In this document: positions 1 to 12,500 of the stretch, in pieces
Position numbering within the stretch: the stretch's first letter is position 1
How the letters are laid out: each line of letters opens with the position of its first letter
From: Eimeria necatrix
Lineage: Eukaryota; Apicomplexa; Conoidasida; Eucoccidiorida; Eimeriidae
Assembly: GCF_000499385.1 (NCBI RefSeq)
Contig: NW_013654456.1
Coordinates: 1 to 12,500 of the forward strand
Direction: 5' to 3'
Length of the DNA stretch: 12,500 nucleotides
Made by a program: the position numbers and the translations under genes
Notes under the pieces: generated by a model
Databases searched by the model: none
Seen by the model: the letters and a program-made list of their open reading frames with translations, nothing else
What the model was told of the DNA's origin: nothing

Positions 1-1227
<1,227 letters not shown>

Positions 1228-1231
1228 TATG

Positions 1232-1266
1232 TTTAGGGTTTAGGGTTTAGGGTTTAGGGTTTAGGG
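1232..1266 (+). repeat. Telomere-like repeat just upstream of the AP2-like start codon
   Basis: Five exact TTTAGGG units, ending four bases upstream of the ATG in gene sense. They would lie in the 5' UTR, in a 5' intron, or in the promoter. Confidence 0.95.
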
Positions 1267-1638
1267 TGATGAAGAGTTTTTTAAATTATTTTTTTTTATT
1301 TTTTTATTTATTTGTTTTTCGGAGCTTCTGCTTTGCCGCTTCCGCTGCCCAGCGAAATCAAAGGAAGAGGATATTTAAAGCTTCGGCCCAGTCTATGGCC
1401 TCCGCACTGCAAGCGAATAAGTGGCGAAATATTTAAATTAATTTCTAATAATAGTATTTATTTTTTAATTTAATTTTCAGATTTAAAATAAATGTTTTGT
1501 TTAATATCAAAATTAGTCCATCTGCACTGCTGCTGCTCTGCGGTGTACGTACACCTCAAACTCACTTCAAATGACTTAAAGCTCTCGTCAGCTGCAGCAC
1601 AGAAACAAAACAAAATTAAAATTAAATTGAAGCCAAAC

Positions 1639-1640
<2 letters not shown>
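1267..1640. other. AT-rich non-coding stretch upstream of the AP2-like gene
   Basis: It contains T and TTTA runs, a GC-richer island at about 1318-1430, and one GTGTACGTACAC palindrome at 1543-1554. Short open frames here do not resemble proteins. By position it could hold the promoter or 5' UTR of the minus-strand AP2-like gene, but no specific motif was found. Confidence 0.5.
1542..1555. promoter_or_regulatory. Palindromic GTGTACGTACAC element, copy 1
   Basis: A 14-base perfect palindrome (GGTGTACGTACACC). It is one of four GTGTACRTACA elements in the intergenic block (others at 3721, 5067 and 5981), each in non-coding DNA of otherwise different composition. The function is unknown; a transcription-factor site is one possibility. 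Confidence 0.4.
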
Positions 1641-1682
<42 letters not shown>

Positions 1683-1695
1683 GCAGCAACAGCAA
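1639..1695. repeat. (CAG)n run with CAA interruptions
   Basis: About 19 triplets of CAG with three CAA. The plus frame reads poly-Gln, but its 5' extension is an unconvincing peptide and a stop follows at once, so it is listed as a repeat only. Confidence 0.85.
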
Positions 1696-1774
1696 AGTGA
1701 CTACGCGCAGTAACACGAGCAACAGAACCTAACAGCAGCAACATCTACTGCAGCAAGCAGAGGGACCGGCACAG

Positions 1775-1780
1775 CAGCAG

Positions 1781-1833
<53 letters not shown>

Positions 1834-2998
1834 ACAGCAGCAACAGCAGCAGCAACAGCAAATGCGACAACGAGACCGCCCAATGCAAATGACAAGAACA
1901 GCAGCAAGGGATTAACGGCGCAGAAGCAGCAGCAGCAAAGACAACAACACCAGCAGAGGCAGCAACAGCAACACCAACAGCAGCAGCAGCAGCAGCAGCA
2001 CACTCGACACTTAGACAGCAGTAACAGCAGCAGCAACAGCAGCACTAACAGCAGCACTAACAGCAGCACCAACAGCAGCACTAACAGCAGCACCAACAGC
2101 AGCAGCACCAACAGCAGCAGCACCAATAGCAACAGCACCAACAGCAGCAGCACCAACAGCACCAGCACCAACAGCAGCAGCACCAACAGCAGCAGCACCA
2201 ACAACAGCAGCACCAACAACAGCAGCAGCACCAACAGCAGCAGCACCAACAACAGCAGCAGCACCAACAACAGCAGCAGCACCAACAGCAGCAGCACCAA
2301 CAGCAGCAGCACCAACAGCAGCAGCAGCACCAACAGCAGCACTAACAGCAGCAGCAGCACCAACAGCAGCACTAACAGCAGCAGCAGCACCAACAGCAGC
2401 ACTAACAGCAGCAGCAGCACCAATAGCAGCAGTAACAGCAGCAGCACCACTAACAACAGCAGCAACAGCAGCAACAGTGCCAACAGCAGCAGTAACAGCA
2501 GCAGCAGCATCAGCAGCAGCAGCACCAATAGCAGCAGCACCAACAGCAGCAGCACCAACAGCAGCAGCACCAACAGCAGCAGCACCAACAGCAGCAGTAA
2601 CAGCAGCAATACCAACAGCAGCAGTAACAGCACTAACAGTAGCCCCAATAGCAGCAACGCCAACAGCAGCAACGCCAACAGCAGCAGCACCAACAGCAGC
2701 AGTAGCACCAACAGCAGCAGCAGCACCAACAGCAGCAGCAGCAGTAACAGCAGCAGCAGCAGCAGTAACAGCAGCAGCAGCAGCAGTAACAGCAGCAGCA
2801 GCAGTAACAGCAGCAGTAACAGCACCAGCAGTAACAGCACCAGCAGTAACAGCACCAGCAGTAACAGCAGCAGTAACAGCAGCAGCAGTAACAGCAGTAA
2901 CAGCACAACACCAGCAACAGCAGCAGCAGCAGCAGCCGCAGCAGCAGCAGCAGCAGCCGCAGCAGCCGCAGCAGCAGCAGCAGCAGCAGCAGCAGCTG
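1775..2998. repeat. 1.2-kb higher-order array derived from CAG/CAA/CAC
   Basis: A nearly continuous array of CAG with ordered insertions: CAA-interrupted CAG at 1775-1860, a more unique piece at 1861-1974, then CAGCAGCACCAA-type units of 12 to 15 bases from about 2020. Four 30-base units lie at 2311-2430 (two identical at 2341 and 2371, variants on both sides). CAGCAGCAGTAA-type units follow to 2820, and 15-base AACAGCACCAGCAGT units lie at about 2819-2865. The end is CAG/CCG to 2998. The Gln frame is broken by many TAA and TAG; the Ser/Asn/Thr frame on plus and the Leu frame on minus stay open only because the unit lacks stops there. No coding claim is made. Confidence 0.85.
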
Positions 2999-3296
2999 AC
3001 CCAGTTCTTTGTGCTTGAGGAGCCGTTGGGGCGGCGATGTCTGTGGCGGTGTTTGGCGAAGGTGAAATTAAAGGTCTTTGTTGGTTCTATTGTTTGTTTT
3101 AAATGAATAAATGATTAAAATTAAATTAAATTAAATTAAATTAATTAATTAAATTTCTACTGATTGCTGGCCCGCCTGAAAGGCTGCAGCAGCAGGAAGA
3201 AGGGGAAGGACAACGGGCGGAAAAGAAGCAGCAGCAGCAGGCAAAATCATAAAACGAGAACCCTCCCTTGCTGCTGCTGCTGCAGCACCACTGGTT

Positions 3297-3327
<31 letters not shown>

Positions 3328-3440
3328 TGCTGCGGCCGGCGCCGCAAGTGAAGAGAAGGGCGGGGGGAGGGAACTGAGGCTTCAAATGGAACAAAGAAAG
3401 AAGAGCGAACAATAAACCTCACTAAACGAAACGCACCAGC
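2999..3440. other. Mixed non-repetitive DNA, no supported gene
   Basis: Contains about 100 bases of unique sequence after the array, an AAATT run (3114-3153), and CTG/CAG clusters at 3218-3240 and 3268-3332. Short frames on both strands (for example minus 3422-3141 and plus 3164-3415) mix runs with unique peptide but show no domain, and none was preferred. Confidence 0.4.
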
Positions 3441-3505
3441 TCAGCAGCAGCAGTTGCTGCTGCTGCTGCAGCAACTGCAGCAGCAACTGCAGCAGCAGCG
3501 AGACT
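3441..3505. repeat. CAGCAACTGCAG-type inverted repeat cluster
   Basis: CAG and CTG blocks alternate with CAA/TTG so that the stretch is rich in nested inverted repeats (CAGCAGCAGTTGCTGCTGCTG and CTGCAGCAACTGCAG units). Confidence 0.8.
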
Positions 3506-4461
3506 GCAGCGGTCCGCCTAGGCAGCGCCTCGCGCAGGCGAGAAGGGGGGCTGAGAAAAGCAAATAACCTGAAGAGCCCCCGGCCCTCTTTGCAAATAAA
3601 GAAACAAACAATGATGCCACAAAACCATCAAAGAAAATCAAATGCTGCTGCAGCAAGTGTCTCGAGCTGCGGGGGGGAGGGAAGGCAGAGAGAGCCGAGC
3701 CGCGCGTGCGCGCTGCTGGGGTGTACATACAGCTCTTCCCAACCGTTTTTTCCCGTTTTTCTTCTTTTTTTTTATTCCTTTATCTCCAAAACTTCTTCGC
3801 CGTCATTTTAAACCCAATTACACGCTTTTGCAGCTACTTTTGGCCCCGGTTTGGCCTTCCTCCGCGCCCCCGCCTCATCACAGACCAGCCAAGTTCTTGT
3901 CTTGCCACGGCGCTGCTGCGGGGGCTTCGAGCCCCCTTTTTCCCCCTTTTAATTCACCTTTGCAATTAATTTGAATTCTCTGTTTTAAATCTTTTCCTCT
4001 TTCTCTAAAAAGTTCAGTTTTATAGCTCGAAACGGCGTCGCTCCACCCCCCTTTGCCCCCCAGCCACGCGGGGCACCATCGAGCACGCCACCGGGCCGCA
4101 GGACTCCCTCCGCGCACCCTCTTTGACCAACTTTGACTAATTTAAATTCCCTTTTTATTCCTTTTTATTATTTTCTCCCAAATTCGCTTTCAATTCACTT
4201 AAAACTGCGCAAATCCGCAGCCAGGACCTCCACTGGCGCCCCAGCAGCTGCTGCTGCTTTCCGGTGGCGAGCTGCTGCGCGCGCGCGCAGCCTTCTGGGG
4301 GCTTTCTTTATATGATTTTAAACTTTAAAAAGATAAATAAATTTACTTTTAACTTTTATTTCTTAAAAGCACTTCTTAATTGCAAAGCCAGCACCGCCAA
4401 CGCCCCGCGGGACCCCGTGGTCCACTGGTCACGTGGCGGGGAGGTCCCCCGCTACCCTTCG
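3506..4461. other. Pyrimidine-rich intergenic DNA without recognised gene
   Basis: This is about 950 bases, mostly non-repetitive, with C- and T-rich tracts on the plus strand (for example 3745-3785 and 3938-3960), GC islands around 3690-3720, 4050-4115 and 4215-4300, and an AT-rich piece at 4310-4380. Open frames are short (under 115 codons), overlap on both strands and show no domain. It could hold UTR, promoter or small exons that cannot be told apart from sequence alone. A GTGTACATACA element lies at 3721-3731. Confidence 0.4.
3721..3731 (+). promoter_or_regulatory. GTGTACATACA element, copy 2 (variant)
   Basis: It has the same core as the elements at 1543, 5069 and 5981 with G changed to A, so it is no longer a perfect palindrome. 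It is followed by GC as at 5981. Confidence 0.3.
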
Positions 4462-4499
4462 CCTAAACCCTAAACCCTAAACCCTAAACCCTAAACCCT
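4462..4499 (-). repeat. Telomere-like repeat, CCCTAAA orientation
   Basis: About 5.4 units, inverted relative to the four blocks left of 1270. Confidence 0.95.
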
Positions 4500-4628
4500 C
4501 TCGTGCATGCAGAACTCTTTTTTTTGAATTTTGTTTTCAATTATTTTTCGCCAATTGCCAGCAGCCCCGCAGCCGCGGCCCCCCCGCATGCTGCTAATAG
4601 TGAATGCATACATGCACATCTGCTTTAA

Positions 4629-4912
4629 AGCTAGCCAGCTAGCCACCAGCTAGCTAGCCACCAGCTAACTAGCCACAGGCTAGCTAGCTGCTGGCTATCC
4701 AGCTGCTCGCTAGCTAGCTGCTAGCTAGCTAGCTGCTGGCTAGCTAGCTAGCTCTTGGCTAGCTATTTAGCTGATCGCCTCTACCTAGCTGGCGGCTAGC
4801 TAGCCAACTGCTAGCTAGCTAGCCAGCTGCCAAGGACAGCTAGCTAGCGGCCCACTATCTAGCTACCCGCTGGCTAGCTAGCTAGCCACTAGCTAGCTAG
4901 ATAGCTAGCTGC
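4629..4912. repeat. TAGC satellite (self-complementary tetranucleotide)
   Basis: Runs of GCTAGCTAGC are broken at intervals by short spacers such as CCAC, CTGC and TGGC, over about 280 bases. The unit contains AGCT and CTAG palindromes, so either strand can fold on itself. No coding frame was supported. Confidence 0.9.
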
Positions 4913-4949
4913 CAGACGTATGCAGCCTTACCAGGGTACAAGAACCTCT

Positions 4950-5037
4950 GGGGGCCCTGGGGGCCCCTGGGGGCCCCTGGGGGCCCCAGGGGGCCCCTGG
5001 GGGCCCCTGGGGGCCCCTGGGGGCCCCTGGGGGCCTC
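4950..5037. repeat. GGGGGCCCCT decamer minisatellite
   Basis: About nine units of 10 bases, each with the GGGGCCCC palindrome at its centre; one unit carries CCCCAG instead of CCCCTG. It is related to the longer blocks at 6119-6211 and 6474-7090. Confidence 0.9.
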
Positions 5038-5066
5038 TGGCCAGTAAAACGGCTGCTGTAGCCGCT

Positions 5067-5084
5067 GAGGTGTACGTACACCTC
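5067..5084. promoter_or_regulatory. 18-base palindrome with GTGTACGTACAC core, copy 3
   Basis: GAGGTGTACGTACACCTC is a perfect inverted repeat located between two satellites. It is the longest of the four elements; copy 1 shares 14 of its bases exactly. It may be a factor-binding site or part of a dispersed repeat. Confidence 0.45.
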
Positions 5085-5120
5085 GCGGGCCTCGAAGGCA
5101 ACAGAGTAGAACTTGAATTT

Positions 5121-5327
5121 GCTGCTGCAGCTGCAGCAGCTGCAGCAGCTGCAGCAACTGCAGCAGCTGCAGCAACTGCAGCAGCTGCAGCAACTGCAGC
5201 AGCCGCAGCAACTGCAGCAGCTGCAGCAACTGCAGCAGCTGCAGCAACTGCAGCAGCTGCAGCAAAGCAACTGCAGCAGCTGCAGCAACTGCAGCAGCTG
5301 CAGCAACTGCAGCAGCTGCAGCAAAGC
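5121..5327. repeat. 18-base CTGCAGCAACTGCAGCAG satellite
   Basis: About eleven units with PstI- and PvuII-type palindromes in every unit, one CCG variant near 5203 and two AAAGCA interruptions. Frames on both strands stay open by repeat structure only. Confidence 0.9.
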
Positions 5328-5454
5328 AGCCAGTATATGTGGGTACTGCATAAAAAGCTATTTATGAACTTTGCCAGTTTGTTGTTTATAAAGGGAGATG
5401 TAGGCAAATGTACTTCATATATATTTCAAATGTACTTCATATAAACTTCTAATA

Positions 5455-5662
5455 TATATTATACTATAAAAATAATATATATATATATTTATATATATAT
5501 ATATATATAATATTTATATATATATATATATAATTTTTATATACATTTATTATATATGAGTAGATTGCGTAATTTATAAAGATATATATTTATATGCATT
5601 TATAAATATATACATTTATAAATATATATGCATTTGTAAATATATGTATACATATATGTTTA

Positions 5663-5736
<74 letters not shown>

Positions 5737-5760
5737 GCATATATATATATATATATATCT
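5455..5760. repeat. TA dinucleotide-rich block
   Basis: Several (TA)n runs, the longest at about 5667-5730, are mixed with TTTATA and TATGCA. The block merges on the right into the TGCATGCA array. Confidence 0.9.
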
Positions 5761-5772
5761 TTATGTGGGTGC

Positions 5773-6112
5773 ACATGCATGCACTTATATATGGCATTTC
5801 TTTGCATGCATTAATGCATGCATGCATTAATGCATGCATACAAAATTAATGCATGCATGCATTAATACATGCAAATAAATCAACGCATGCATGCACTGAT
5901 GCATGCATGCAATTAGTGCATGCATGCATTAGTGCATGCATGCATTAGTGCATGCATGCATTAATGCATGCTGCACTGCAGTGTACGTACAGCCCCATCT
6001 CTGCAGCTGCATGCATGCAACAAAAATGAAACTTCATAAATTTTTATTGCTGCATGCATGCACGGATGCATGCATGCACTAGTGCATGCATGCATCAGTG
6101 CATGCATGCATG
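5773..6112. repeat. TGCATGCA array with ATTA/AGTG spacers
   Basis: GCATGCATGCA blocks recur at roughly 16 to 20 base spacing, separated by TTAA, TTAGTG or ACTGATG. The array is interrupted at about 5970-6050 by a unique piece that holds GTGTACGTACAG. TGCATGCA is an established binding consensus of some Plasmodium ApiAP2 factors; use of it here is inference. Confidence 0.85.
5981..5992 (+). promoter_or_regulatory. GTGTACGTACAG element, copy 4
   Basis: It shares GTGTACGTACA with copies 1 and 3. It lies between two parts of the TGCATGCA array and is preceded by TGCACTGCA, similar to TGCACTGC upstream of copy 1. Confidence 0.35.
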
Positions 6113-6118
6113 TGAGAC

Positions 6119-6211
6119 CCGAGGGGCCCCCAAGGGGCCCCCAAGAGGCCCCCAAGGGGCCCCCATGGGGCCCCCAAGGAGAATCCAAGGGGCCCCCAAG
6201 GGGCCCCCCTT
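6119..6211. repeat. GGGGCCCCCAA decamer minisatellite
   Basis: About nine units of about 10 bases with the GGGGCCCC core, here joined by AA instead of the T seen at 4950-5037. Confidence 0.9.
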
Positions 6212-6328
6212 ATTATTTTCAAGGAGGGCTTTTAAGGGGAGGATTCATTTGGGATCTTTAAATATGTTTTAAGGGGTTTTAAAAAAAACCTATTTATGGG
6301 CCCCCAGACGCTCTCGAACGACACCCAG

Positions 6329-6371
6329 AAACCCTAAACCCTAAACCCTAAACCCTAAACCCTAAACCCTA
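6329..6371 (-). repeat. Telomere-like repeat, CCCTAAA orientation
   Basis: About six exact units. It is bordered on the right directly by AGGGGCCCCC, so the telomere-like and GGGGCCCC families abut. Confidence 0.95.
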
Positions 6372-6965
6372 GGGGCCCCCGAGTTGGCCCAAGGAAACCC
6401 CTATAAGAGTCCTTGAGTGCAGCAGCAGCAGCAAAGTGCTGCATGTAAATAAGTAAATGTGAATTAAGTGCGTGGGGCCCCTATGAAGGCCGCTTGGGGG
6501 CCCCCATGAGGGCCCCTAGGGGGCCCCTAAGGGGGCCCCCAGGGGGCTCCTAGGGGGCCCCTAAGGGGGCCCTTTGGGGCCCTTCAAAGTCACCCTGAGG
6601 GGCCCCCTAGAGGCCCCTCTAGGGGCCCCCTAGAGGACCCTCTAGGGGCCCCCTAGAGGCCCCTCTAGGGGACCCCCTAGAGGCCCCTAAGTGCCTCTAT
6701 GGGGGGCCCCTAAAGGCCCTCTAATGGCCCTTTTGGCAGCTAAGGGCCCCCACTAAAAGGGCCCCGGGGGGCCCCCTTGGGGGCCCCTCAGAACTCCTCA
6801 GGGGCCCGTTGGGGGCCCCCCAGGGGCCCCTAGGAGGCCCCCATGGGGCCTCCTAGGGGCCCCTAAAGGGGGCCCCTCTAATAGATCTCTCCTAAAAGGG
6901 GGCCCCTAAGGGCCTCTAAAGCAATTAAGTTTCTCCCAAGTACTTTCAGGGGCCCCTAAGGCCCT

Positions 6966-12498
<5,533 letters not shown>

Positions 12499-12500
12499 CT

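Noticed and set aside
1701..2906. 401-codon minus-strand frame, mainly Leu with Val
   Set aside because: Open only because the CAG-derived unit has no stop in that frame; no unique domain, and poly-Leu of this length is not a credible protein.
2477..3106. 209-codon plus-strand Ala/Thr/Val/Pro then Gln frame
   Set aside because: It follows the repeat, changes register within it, and the short unique end shows no domain or clear splice support.
3141..3728. Small genes on either strand (about 60 to 95 codons)
   Set aside because: Overlapping frames on both strands, run-dominated, no recognised domain and no phase-consistent splicing to a neighbour.
4897..5444. Frames on both strands through the GGGGCCCC and CTGCAG satellites
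   Set aside because: All frames remain open on both strands because of the periodic unit; no preference and no domain.
5616..5807. Tyr/Ile-alternating minus frame
   Set aside because: Translation of a TA dinucleotide run.
4629..6211. CRISPR-like array
   Set aside because: The repeats are tandem, without uniform unique spacers, and the genome is eukaryotic.

Overview
The window looks like nuclear DNA of a coccidian apicomplexan, most likely an Eimeria species. The evidence is the very high density of CAG/CTG triplet runs that read as homopolymeric amino-acid runs (Ala, Ser, Gln), several interstitial blocks of the telomere-type heptamer TTTAGGG/CCCTAAA, short introns, and two gene models of types expected there. 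Nothing bacterial or viral was recognised. The species assignment is an inference from composition.

Layout. (1) Positions 1-1227, minus strand: the 5' part of a gene with Ala/Ser runs. I spliced it by eye as exon 1 (1227-730), exon 2 (486-289) and a tentative exon 3 (169 towards position 1). Exon 2 encodes what looks like the beta-sheet part of an ApiAP2 DNA-binding domain. Both introns and the 5' flank carry telomere-like heptamers, and one 5' splice site lies inside such a tract. (2) Positions 1232-6965: about 5.7 kb with no gene I can support. It holds AT-rich DNA, a 1.2-kb CAG-derived higher-order array, pyrimidine-rich non-repetitive DNA, and then a run of self-complementary satellites (TAGC, GGGGCCCC, CTGCAGCAG/CAA, TA, TGCATGCA, GGGGCCCC again), two CCCTAAA blocks in inverted orientation, and four copies of a GTGTACRTACA element. 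(3) Positions 6966-12498, minus strand: the 3' half of a P-type ATPase gene of subfamily P5, best matching P5B (ATP13A2-like). Eight exons can be joined with consistent splice phases. They give the end of the phosphorylation domain (GDGTND hinge) and all six C-terminal membrane segments M5-M10. Its introns are built of CAG, AAAT/AATT and CAG-CATC-type repeats.

The two genes are on the same strand, the ATPase upstream and the AP2-like gene downstream, separated by the repeat-rich block. They are not expected to work together: one is a probable lysosome/vacuole-type polyamine or cation pump, the other a probable transcription factor. The most interesting observations are a 168-bp in-frame tandem duplication that copies the M5 exon end with its splice donor inside the ATPase gene, telomere-like repeats acting as splice-site sequence in the AP2-like gene, and the cluster of distinct self-complementary satellites between the genes. 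All gene models were made by reading splice signals, frame and family resemblance only; no alignment or transcript data were available.
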